NCBI GenBank assembly: GCA_900313845.1
Contig: OMTC01000128.1
Location: 1 to 6,071, forward strand
DNA length: 6,071 nt
Source: an uncultured Prevotellaceae bacterium
Lineage (GTDB): Bacteria; Bacteroidota; Bacteroidia; Bacteroidales; Bacteroidaceae
Direction of reading: 5' to 3'
This document shows positions 1 through 5,100 of this stretch, one piece after another. The notes under the pieces were generated by a model, which saw only the letters and a list, made by a program, of their open reading frames with translations, was not told where the DNA came from and did not search any database. The translations under genes were made by a program, and so were the position numbers. Position 1 is the first letter of the stretch. Every line of letters begins with the position of its first letter.

Positions 1-266
1 TCCTCTCCATGCACGCGCCCATCGGCTGCATCGACGCCCCCGCGGCAACGGAAATCGTCCGCGAACTCGTTGCCGACACGATGAAGGAAGAAAACATTGT
101 GAAGGAACTTCGTGACATCCTTCCTGGTGGCACCAAGCGCCAACAAATGCTTACCGACTACGAAGAAATGAACCGCATCCTCGGTCCTGCGGGGGCATCC
201 GAACGTGCTGGAAAAACCATCGTGGAACTCCTTCAGAATAAAGTAAAAATGAAAAATGAAAAATGA
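1..266 (+). CDS. lpxB: Lipid-A-disaccharide synthase, C-terminal end (5' truncated by window)
   Basis: This is the last ~88 codons of LpxB, the GT19 glycosyltransferase that joins UDP-2,3-diacylglucosamine to lipid X to form lipid A disaccharide at the inner face of the cytoplasmic membrane. The visible part carries the family's C-terminal signature: IVRELVADTM, then ELRDILPGG, then RQQMLTDYEEM, then LGPAGASERAGKTIVELL. The reading frame is open to the left edge, so the ATG at 9 is internal and not the start. The stretch just before IVRELV (SMHAPIGCIDAPAAT) does not resemble the usual SLxNLI segment and is more GC-rich than the rest, so it may be a diverged loop or a local frame problem. The last residues (VKMKNEK) come from an AAAAATG repeat that runs into the next gene. 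Identification rests on remembered family motifs; the active site lies outside the window. Confidence 0.87.
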   Translation, partial: LSMHAPIGCIDAPAATEIVRELVADTMKEENIVKELRDILPGGTKRQQMLTDYEEMNRILGPAGASERAGKTIVELLQNKVKMKNEK

Positions 267-279
267 GAAAATGAAAAAT
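245..279 (+). repeat. AAAAATG short tandem repeat at the lpxB / small-gene junction
   Basis: Three perfect copies of the 7-base unit AAAAATG occupy 245-265, followed by AGAAAATG (266-273) and a partial AAAAAT. The repeat supplies the lpxB stop (TGA 264-266) and both candidate starts of the next gene (ATG 256 and ATG 271). A gain or loss of one 7-base unit would shift frame, so it could change the lpxB tail and the coupling of the two genes. Confidence 0.85.
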
Positions 280-519
280 ATTTTCCAAACCGAATATCCA
301 CAAGAAACCATCGACGAACTCCTTGCATGGATTGACACGAATCCTCAAGGAGAAATTGAATTAGGTCATGGCATCCACATCAACGACATCAGTCTTTTTG
401 CCAAAAACATGCGCCACATCCTGCAAACCCAAAGCAAAAACTCCAGTTATGCAGGACAAATCGAAACTCTCCTCCGCGCAAAAATGGCATGGGATGCACA
501 ACAACAATCCAAGGACTAA
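256..519 (+). CDS. Small uncharacterised acidic protein, weakly DUF6965-like
   Basis: This 87-residue soluble protein has no signal peptide, membrane segment or cysteine. It reads as a short helical domain: an ELLAWID segment near residue 17, an NPQGEIELGHGIHINDISLFAKN segment in the middle (shown here only as a family resemblance), and an ETLLRAKMAWD C-terminal helix. The pattern (E-x-x-AW, then an I-x-L-x-x-x-x-I-x-D segment, then a basic helix) reminds me of the small DUF6965 domain, but only weakly. Translation may start at ATG 256, overlapping lpxB by 11 bases, or at ATG 271, 5 bases after the lpxB stop. The second gives a protein beginning MKNIFQTEYPQ and avoids a repeat-encoded leader, so I slightly favour it. 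The tight spacing implies cotranscription and probably translational coupling with lpxB. Function is unknown. Confidence 0.72.
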   Translation: MKNEKMKNIFQTEYPQETIDELLAWIDTNPQGEIELGHGIHINDISLFAKNMRHILQTQSKNSSYAGQIETLLRAKMAWDAQQQSKD

Positions 520-551
520 TAAATAAACTTGGTGTAAATGACATTGATTGT

Positions 552-664
552 TTTCGGAAAGAAATTAGAATAATTAGAATAATTACTCCAAAAATAGGTG
601 TTGCTTTTTAAAAAACATGTATTTCTGATAAAATTATTCTAATTATTCTAATTTCTTTCCAAAA
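552..664. repeat. Large inverted repeat between convergent genes (possible MITE or bidirectional hairpin)
   Basis: The arms 556-584 and 632-660 are perfect reverse complements over 29 bases, and pairing resumes after one mismatch to give 552-584 with 632-664. The 47-base loop (585-631) contains the palindrome TTTTTAAAAA at 605-614, almost at the centre. Each arm holds a 9-base direct repeat (ATTAGAATA twice in the left arm). The element lies between the 3' ends of two convergent genes, so as RNA it would form a hairpin on either transcript. No U-tract follows the stem on either strand and the loop is long, so it is not a standard intrinsic terminator. No clear target-site duplication is visible, so a mobile origin is only a possibility. 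The rest of the 520-709 gap shows nothing else. Confidence 0.85.
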
Positions 665-709
665 TATAACAAACAAAGTCTTTTAGGATCTTTACAAAAA
701 TCCGTGAAA

Positions 710-1642
710 TTACTTCAATTTATCGAGCAAATCATTTTTCTCAATGGTCCAATCCTGACGCTTGGAGAGTTCGCAATCTGGACCTTTGAACATTTTGGAT
801 GCATTCTTGTCACCCTTCAGTTGCCAGTCGAGCCAAGCGAGGGCTACCACTGAGAATTCACCACCATGAGGCTGAGCGTAGGTGCCACCATGCCCTACTG
901 GGAAGTTTGCTGCACAAGCGGGAACATGGTCGATGCGATGGAAGTCGTCCATACCGTTGTTGTATGCGATGTCTTTCTCACCACCAAGAATGTAGATGAT
1001 GGACGAATGAATCTCCTTGAGTTTTGACTTTGGAGGCATAGGCATTCCACCCACAGCACTACCTGCATTCTGTTGGTTGAAGAGTCCACTGTTGCAAATC
1101 ATCAAAGTCTTGATGCGCTTATCAGCACAATTGAAGAGCGTCTGAAGTCCACCACATGACATACCTGCCACGCAGATATTCTTCACGTCTATCTTATTAT
1201 AATAAGGAGAACTCTTGTCAGCATTTTGAGCTATCACCCAATCCATTGCCTCCAGCTGTTGTTGCGTTGTGGACATCGGACCCTGATAGCGTTCTCCTTC
1301 CTGAGGCATATAGCCTGTTGCTACCACGATATAACCATGAGAAGCAATTTCGTTGAGGAACTTATAGTGCTCAAAAGGTGAATTGTAGCAAGCACCATTA
1401 CCCCATACGAGCACAGGAAGTGCATTTTTCTTGCCGAATACTGATAAGTCTTGTGGCACGAAAATAGTGTGAGCATCGAGGGTTGGCTCTTCCTTCATAA
1501 TTGCCTTGTAAGGGCCTGTACCACCATCTTCCACTACGCGAGAAGTAGGCTTATCATCTGTTGTGAAACTCATGCTGATGACACCCCATGTCATCAAAGC
1601 AGTTACAGCTAATGCTGAACGAAGAAAACTTTTTACTTTCAT
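710..1642 (-). CDS. Exported alpha/beta hydrolase of unknown substrate
   Basis: This 310-residue protein starts with an export signal: basic K2, K4, R8, then a hydrophobic stretch from about 9 to 26. It lacks a lipobox Cys, so it is likely periplasmic. The alpha/beta-hydrolase fold is shown by the strand LPVLVWGNGAC (about 75-85, an oxyanion-type loop), the EIASHGYIVVATGY strand (98-111), and the nucleophile elbow GMSCGG with Ser162. Likely partners are Asp224 in LGGEKD and His251 in VGHGGTY, with His259 in PHGG as an alternative. The WGNGAC...EIASHGY pattern recalls secreted hydrolases distantly related to dienelactone hydrolases and acetylxylan or feruloyl esterases. Substrate cannot be read from sequence. 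It lies 51 bases downstream of the DUF3237 gene with no promoter box seen between them, so it is probably the second gene of that unit. The reading frame looks complete. Confidence 0.85.
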   Translation of the reverse strand: MKVKSFLRSALAVTALMTWGVISMSFTTDDKPTSRVVEDGGTGPYKAIMKEEPTLDAHTIFVPQDLSVFGKKNALPVLVWGNGACYNSPFEHYKFLNEIASHGYIVVATGYMPQEGERYQGPMSTTQQQLEAMDWVIAQNADKSSPYYNKIDVKNICVAGMSCGGLQTLFNCADKRIKTLMICNSGLFNQQNAGSAVGGMPMPPKSKLKEIHSSIIYILGGEKDIAYNNGMDDFHRIDHVPACAANFPVGHGGTYAQPHGGEFSVVALAWLDWQLKGDKNASKMFKGPDCELSKRQDWTIEKNDLLDKLK

Positions 1643-1693
1643 AATAATATTGATTTTTAGAGAATTTTACCTTCTAAACTTTGCCATTGAGCG

Positions 1694-2197
1694 TTATTTC
1701 ACCTTCCAAATCTTCAGATTGATGGTGCCATCATTTCCACCGAAAGCAGGTTGGCAAACGAAAATGGCATTATTGAGCCAGGCATACTTGCTGTCGAAAG
1801 GTGCTTCAAATTGAGGTGTTGTGCGGAAATAGAACTGAGGATTTCCATTCTCGTCCTTGCCCGTGCAAATTAGTCCTCTGTTGCGAACATGAATATTCAC
1901 ACCATCATCCGTTTTGATGCTGTAGATAGCCTCTACTTCTGTGCGTCCATGCTCATTGTCTTGCAACTGATAATCGGCTCCACCAGGAAAGATGGTACCT
2001 TTCATCTTGGGACCTTCAAAAGTACCGCCCACAATAGGAATAATGAAGCGATTGCCGTGGGAAGTCTGCCCCACTTGATAAGCACCTTCGCACTTCACCT
2101 TCAATTCCACCACATACTCTAACTGGGGAGCATTCTCTTGTGCTTTTATCCCAACGACAAAAGCCAAGAGCATCATAGCCATAAAAAATCTTTTCAT
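1694..2197 (-). CDS. Exported DUF3237 domain protein
   Basis: This 167-residue protein has a clear signal peptide: MKR, a hydrophobic core, and IKA-QE with cleavage expected after Ala19. The mature part matches the DUF3237 (UPF0311) pattern throughout: LEYVVELKV near 26-35, GNRFIIPIVGGTFEGPKMKG (48-67), FPGGADYQL (70-78), AIYSIKTDDG (90-99), FRTTPQFEAP (124-133) and the C-terminal YAWLNNAIFVC (138-148). The family is mostly beta strand and has no established biochemical role, so no reaction is assigned. It appears to be the first gene of a two-gene exported unit with the downstream hydrolase, with a promoter box about 35 bases before its ATG. The pairing suggests a shared substrate or extracytoplasmic process, which is inference from context only. 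Confidence 0.88.
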   Translation of the reverse strand: MKRFFMAMMLLAFVVGIKAQENAPQLEYVVELKVKCEGAYQVGQTSHGNRFIIPIVGGTFEGPKMKGTIFPGGADYQLQDNEHGRTEVEAIYSIKTDDGVNIHVRNRGLICTGKDENGNPQFYFRTTPQFEAPFDSKYAWLNNAIFVCQPAFGGNDGTINLKIWKVK

Positions 2198-2231
2198 TGT
2201 TAGTTTGATTTAAATTAGTATAGTAATCGCC

Positions 2232-2240
2232 GCAAAGTTA
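2232..2240 (-). promoter_or_regulatory. Bacteroidetes-type -7 box for the DUF3237/hydrolase unit
   Basis: On the minus strand this reads TAACTTTGC, matching the Bacteroidetes sigma-A -7 element TAnnTTTG. It is 35 bases upstream of the ATG at 2197, giving a short leader of roughly 25-30 bases. A clean -33 TTTG is not seen; ATTTCC at 2253-2258 is the nearest candidate. The box sits in the 127-base gap after rsmA, so the two exported genes can be transcribed independently of rsmA. Confidence 0.6.
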
Positions 2241-2324
2241 AGGTTTTATTTCGGAAATGAGAAAATAAGAGAATAAGAAAAAGTGAAAAAAACAAGAACA
2301 TTTGCTTTTCGTAACGATAAAAAT

Positions 2325-3197
2325 TTAATTGAGATGATTATTTCCTAAGACAAGTGCTTCAGCCACTTGGTTGGTGAGTTGAATGTATTCTTCTACGGAG
2401 AGTTGTTCTGGACGGAGATTGAAAACGGGGTCGGCAAGGAGAGGATGGTTCTTGCCAAGGATTTGTTTCATTCCGTTGCGCATCATCTTGCGACGCATCG
2501 TGAAGACGGTTTTCACGATACGACGGAAAAGTTTTTCATCGCAGCCCAATTCTTTCTTGCTATTTCGAGTGAGGCGAATCACAGCACTCTTCACTTTTGG
2601 AGGTGGGTTAAACACATTCTCATGCACCGTGAAGAGGTAATCCACATCGTACCAAGCCTGTATCAAAACACTCAAAACACCGTATGTCTTACTCCCTGGT
2701 TCAGCCGCCATTCGCTCCGCCACTTCCTTCTGAATCATACCCGTACAACAAGGTATTAATTCTTTGTTTTCCAACATTTTAAAGAAGATTTGTGAAGAAA
2801 TATTGTAGGGATAGTTTCCCGTGAGAACAAAGGGCTTTCCGTCGAACACTTCTTCCAGATTCATTTGAAGGAAATCCGCCTCAATAATGTTATCTCCCAA
2901 CGTAGGAAAATGCTCCTGCAAATAAGGCACCGACTCGCGGTCTATCTCCACCACTTTCAGAGGACGTGGCTTCTTCACAAGGAACTGAGTCATAACGCCC
3001 ATACCTGGTCCCACTTCAAGCACAGGAATATCAGGACAAGCATCCACCGTATCAGCAATGTCACTGGCAATCTTGAGGTCGGTGAGGAAATGTTGACCAA
3101 GAAACTTTTTAGGTCGAACGGACCCACCCCCTTGCCCCTCCCCGCGAGTGAGGGGTGTAGTTACATTGCTCATGCTATTATTTAATTCTTTCTTCAT
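2325..3197 (-). CDS. rsmA: 16S rRNA (adenine-1518/1519-N6,N6)-dimethyltransferase RsmA/KsgA
   Basis: RsmA dimethylates two adjacent adenines in the loop of 16S rRNA helix 45 late in 30S assembly, using S-adenosylmethionine. The 290 residues show all family motifs: KKFLGQHFL (30-38), the SAM loop LEVGPGMG (60-67), the ribose-binding acidic residue in VVEID (Glu84), EADF (106-109), the catalytic NYPY (128-131, usually NLPY), FNPPPKVKSAV (196-206), and a C-terminal helical domain with KTVFTMRRKMMRN. The N-terminus is about 20 residues longer than usual. Residues 13-26 are encoded by a C-rich palindromic repeat, and there is no ATG, GTG or TTG between Met9 and the conserved Lys30, so translation must pass through it. 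Start is Met1 (3197) or Met9 (3173). It is divergent from the UPF0104 gene. No -7 box was found for it. Confidence 0.96.
   Translation of the reverse strand: MKKELNNSMSNVTTPLTRGEGQGGGSVRPKKFLGQHFLTDLKIASDIADTVDACPDIPVLEVGPGMGVMTQFLVKKPRPLKVVEIDRESVPYLQEHFPTLGDNIIEADFLQMNLEEVFDGKPFVLTGNYPYNISSQIFFKMLENKELIPCCTGMIQKEVAERMAAEPGSKTYGVLSVLIQAWYDVDYLFTVHENVFNPPPKVKSAVIRLTRNSKKELGCDEKLFRRIVKTVFTMRRKMMRNGMKQILGKNHPLLADPVFNLRPEQLSVEEYIQLTNQVAEALVLGNNHLN
3121..3157. repeat. C-rich palindromic repeat embedded in the rsmA N-terminus
   Basis: On the plus strand CCCCTC (3135-3140) and GAGGGG (3150-3155) are inverted copies around a 9-base centre, preceded by the C-rich run ACCCACCCCC. The style is that of dispersed intergenic palindromes of Bacteroidetes genomes. 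Here it is in frame inside rsmA and encodes TPLTRGEGQGGGS, a low-complexity tail unlike the rest of the enzyme. Confidence 0.65.
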
Positions 3198-3285
3198 TTG
3201 CTACGTTGCGCTTTGTTCTTTGTATTTTGTACTTAAAACTGAGGCATTGGCACTCAAAAAATTTTTTCGTTTTCAAATAAAACTT

Positions 3286-3294
3286 TATCTTTGC
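3286..3294 (+). promoter_or_regulatory. Bacteroidetes-type -7 box for the UPF0104 gene
   Basis: TATCTTTGC matches the TAnnTTTG -7 element. A T-rich run TTTTTTCG at 3262-3269 is in about the place of a -33 element but lacks a perfect TTTG. Transcription would begin near 3300, only about 8 bases before the ATG at 3308. That leaves a nearly leaderless message unless the real start is further in. Confidence 0.6.
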
Positions 3295-3307
3295 ACCCGA
3301 TTTTCTC

Positions 3308-4369
3308 ATGAGACGAGTGAATCGACACTGCAAAAATAGTGTAAATACGCAATATCACCAAATTTTCGGAACGGAATTGACTGAAAACAAGAACATAAAA
3401 CGCACCTTGAACATTGCCTTTCCTATCCTTTTAGGATTGGCAATTTTGTGGTGGATGTATCGGGAATTCGATTTTCATCGCATCTCTGAGACCTTGACCC
3501 ATGGCATGAACTGGGGATGGATGTTGTTCTCTTTGGTCTTTGGTGTCACGGCACAGGTTTTCAGAGGTTTACGCTGGACGCAAACCTTGGAACCCATTGG
3601 TGAGAAGCCACGTAAAAGCACTTGTATTCATGCCATATTCCTCTCGTATGCTTCAAGCCTCATCATTCCACGAATAGGTGAAGTGACTCGCTGCGGTGTG
3701 CTCACTCGCTACGAAGGCACTTCGTTTTCCAAATCCTTGGGAACGGTAGTGACTGAACGCATCATCGACACACTTCTCGTTCTGTTCATTGCAGGTGCGG
3801 TGTTCCTTTCCCAAGTGAGGATATTCATGGACTTTTTCGCCAAGACTGGCACGAATATCGGCACGTGGCTCAACACTTTCACTACCACGGGATGGATTGT
3901 TACGATTGCCTTAGGCATCATCACCCTTGTGTTCCTTTGGTTTGCCATTCGTCGCTTTACCTTCATGGCAAAAATCAAATCGACAGTGGAAGGCATCAAA
4001 ACTGGCATCACCTCACTGAAAGACGTGAAAAACATTTGGTTGTTCAGCGCCTACACCATCGGCATTTGGCTGAGCTATTTTCTTCACTACTATATCACTT
4101 TCTTCTGCTTTGATTTCACGAAGGACTTGGGAATCATTGTTGCATTGGTAAGTTTTATTGTGGGAAGCATCGCGGTGATTGTTCCAACGCCAAACGGCAT
4201 GGGACCTTGGCATTTTGCGGTGAAAACCATCTTTGTGCTTTATGGCGTGAAAGACATCAATGCAGAAACCTTCGTGCTGATTGTCCACACCATCCAAACT
4301 GCACTGATTCCTGTGTTGGGCGTTTTCTCGTTGATTATGCTGGGGAATAGGGAAAAGGCTGAAGCTTGA
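3308..4369 (+). CDS. UPF0104 / lysylphosphatidylglycerol synthase transmembrane-domain (flippase-like) protein
   Basis: This 353-residue polytopic inner-membrane protein has hydrophobic segments at about 33-50, 69-86, 150-172, 194-214, 245-268, 274-294 and 320-345, with shorter ones near 108-120 and 302-312. Family signatures are present: PRIGEVTRCGVL (121-132), TERIIDTL (149-156) and PTPNGMGPWHFAV (293-305, the P-x-P-x-G-x-G element). Relatives include the membrane half of MprF. Stand-alone members are often labelled putative flippases or, misleadingly, dolichol-phosphate-glucose synthases, and their substrate is not established. There is no C-terminal synthase domain here. The first ~23 residues (MRRVNRHCKNSVNTQYHQ...) look unlike the family, so TTG 3377 is an alternative start giving LTENKNIKRTLNIAF. 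The gene is divergent from rsmA. A G-tract repeat begins 7 bases after the stop. Confidence 0.87.
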   Translation: MRRVNRHCKNSVNTQYHQIFGTELTENKNIKRTLNIAFPILLGLAILWWMYREFDFHRISETLTHGMNWGWMLFSLVFGVTAQVFRGLRWTQTLEPIGEKPRKSTCIHAIFLSYASSLIIPRIGEVTRCGVLTRYEGTSFSKSLGTVVTERIIDTLLVLFIAGAVFLSQVRIFMDFFAKTGTNIGTWLNTFTTTGWIVTIALGIITLVFLWFAIRRFTFMAKIKSTVEGIKTGITSLKDVKNIWLFSAYTIGIWLSYFLHYYITFFCFDFTKDLGIIVALVSFIVGSIAVIVPTPNGMGPWHFAVKTIFVLYGVKDINAETFVLIVHTIQTALIPVLGVFSLIMLGNREKAEA

Positions 4370-4375
4370 AGAAAT

Positions 4376-4444
4376 GGGGAGAATGGGAGAGATGGGATTA
4401 ATGGGGAGAATGGGGAATAATGGGAATTTTTGGGATGATTGGGG
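4376..4444 (+). repeat. Eight-fold G-tract repeat, potential G-quadruplex
   Basis: G-tracts of 3 or 4 start at 4376, 4385, 4394, 4403, 4412, 4422, 4432 and 4441, a 9-10 base spacing with AT-rich spacers of the AATGGGAGA type. Eight tracts separated by 5-7 bases on the sense strand are enough for one or two G-quadruplexes in the 3' end of the upstream transcript or in the DNA. It starts 7 bases after the UPF0104 stop, so a role in 3'-end formation is possible but unproven. Confidence 0.8.
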
Positions 4445-4459
4445 ACAGAAGTAATCATG

Positions 4460-4789
4460 CATTTTTGTGAAGCGCTTTGGGGGATTGCCTGAAGTGCATG
4501 CGAGGATTTACCGAATCTTTTTTCGGGATTATCTGAAGCGATTTTGAGGATTGACTGAACCTTTAACTCGGCTTAAGCCAACCGCTCCTTTGGAGTTAAC
4601 TAGTTGCCGAGGGCTCGTTATCGAAATGGCGAGCGCTCGGCGTTGCGATAACGAGGGCTCGCCGTGTTAACGTTGAGGGCTCGGCAATTCAGTAAAAGCG
4701 AAGGAAAGGGTCAGAAAATGCGTAGGAGAGCAGCAAAACTTTTGAAGGAGAGCAGTAGAACAATTGATGGAGAGCGCTGGCAAAAGAAA
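4460..4789. repeat. Phased 22-base array with drifting sequence (about 15 units)
   Basis: Units begin at 4460, 4482, 4504 and every 22 bases to 4768. Four neighbouring units (4482, 4504, 4526, 4548) begin GGATT and share GGATTnnCyGAA followed by ten variable bases. The next units change: GGCTTAAGCC at 4570, GGAGTTAAC at 4592, then CTCG at 4614, 4636, 4658 and 4680. Further on, AGGAAAG (4702), AGGAGAGCAG (4724 and 4746) and TGGAGAGC (4768) fall in the same phase. No unit is identical to another, yet the period never slips. Twenty-two is not a multiple of three and stops occur in all frames I checked, so it is not coding. There is no cas gene and no identical repeat, so it is not CRISPR. Function is unknown; local duplication with drift, a phased protein-binding array, or a structured RNA are all open. 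Confidence 0.82.
4604..4687. repeat. Nested palindromes within the 22-base array (four CGAGnGCTCG sites)
   Basis: CGAGGGCTCG (4608-4617), CGAGCGCTCG (4630-4639, a perfect palindrome), CGAGGGCTCG (4652-4661) and TGAGGGCTCG (4674-4683) lie exactly 22 bases apart with 12-base variable spacers. Around the second site CTCGTTATCG (4614-4623) and CGATAACGAG (4646-4655) are perfect inverted copies sharing its centre, giving a 42-base nested palindrome. TTGCCGAG (4604-4611) and CTCGGCAA (4680-4687) form an outer pair. Just upstream GGCTTAAGCC (4570-4579) is another perfect palindrome inside TTAACTC/GAGTTAA (4563-4569, 4593-4599). The block could fold as RNA or bind a dimeric protein. Confidence 0.8.
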
Positions 4790-4850
4790 GAAAATTAAAG
4801 AAAAATCACAAAAAAACAAGAAAAACAATGCCTAAAAGGAAAATTTTGCA

Positions 4851-4859
4851 TAACTTTGT
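4851..4859 (+). promoter_or_regulatory. Bacteroidetes-type -7 box, distal pepD promoter candidate
   Basis: TAACTTTGT fits TAnnTTTG. It follows an A-rich spacer (4790-4840) in which I see no gene. A good -33 TTTG at the right distance is absent. A transcript from here would start near 4866 and carry a pepD leader of about 235 bases including the 7-base repeat tract. Confidence 0.5.
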
Positions 4860-4885
4860 ACGTCATATAAATTCGCATGTATTTC

Positions 4886-4948
4886 GAGCGTGGAGCGTGG
4901 AGCGTGGAGCGTGGAGCGTGGAGCGTGGAGCGTGGAGCGTGGAGCGTG
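4886..4948 (+). repeat. Nine perfect copies of the 7-base unit GAGCGTG
   Basis: The unit GAGCGTG repeats without error from 4886 to 4948 and stops at GATGGAGG. Nine identical copies imply recent expansion by slipped-strand copying and likely length variation between strains. Because 21 bases is three units, all frames through it are open and give false HAPRSTL-type ORFs on the minus strand and SVERGAW-type on the plus strand. It lies between the two candidate pepD promoters. Confidence 0.93.
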
Positions 4949-4984
4949 ATGGAGGCGGCGACAGAATCGCCGCATACGGAGAAA

Positions 4985-5074
4985 GGAGCGCGAGGCGATG
5001 CGAAAGAGCAATGATTTGTTTTCAAAAAAGAGCAATAGTTTATTTTCAAAATAGTAATCTTTGATTCTTCAAAT
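4985..5074 (+). repeat. Roughly 22-base repeats leading into pepD
   Basis: AGCAATGATTTGTTTTCAAA (from 5007), AGCAATAGTTTATTTTCAAA (from 5031) and AGTAATCTTTGATTCTTCAA (from 5053) are related copies spaced 24 and 22 bases. A weaker copy with GGAGCGCGAG starts at 4985. The GAGCA core resembles the AGGAGAGCAG units of the upstream 22-base array, although the phase is not continuous with it. Confidence 0.6.
5056..5063 (+). promoter_or_regulatory. Weak proximal pepD promoter candidate
   Basis: AATCTTTG differs from TAnnTTTG by one base and would give a leader of about 30 bases, typical for this phylum. AGTTTATTTTC at 5037-5047 is a possible -33 region. Both lie inside the repeat copies before pepD, so the match may be chance. 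Confidence 0.3.
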
Positions 5075-5100
5075 AAAAAAAATCTTCAATCGAACATATC

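Noticed and set aside
556..660. Standard intrinsic terminator
   Set aside because: The loop is 47 bases and no U-tract follows the stem on either strand; kept as an inverted repeat.
2290..2330. rsmA terminator
   Set aside because: Only a very short CGT/ACG pair is seen; not enough for a stem.
2367..3185. Plus-strand ORFs across rsmA
   Set aside because: They oppose a clearly conserved RsmA frame and show no family features.
4013..4462. 149-codon minus-strand ORF rich in Pro/Ile/Ser
   Set aside because: It is a shadow of the UPF0104 gene and the G-tract repeat read backwards.
4460..4789. CRISPR array
   Set aside because: Units are only partly alike, the period is 22 bases in total, and no cas gene is present.
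4886..4948. Iteron-type replication origin
   Set aside because: There is no initiator gene or DnaA boxes nearby; the 7-base unit looks like a simple sequence repeat.
4795..5064. Overlapping ORFs on both strands through the GAGCGTG tract
   Set aside because: They are open only because 21 bases is three 7-base units; the translations are simple repeats with no domain.
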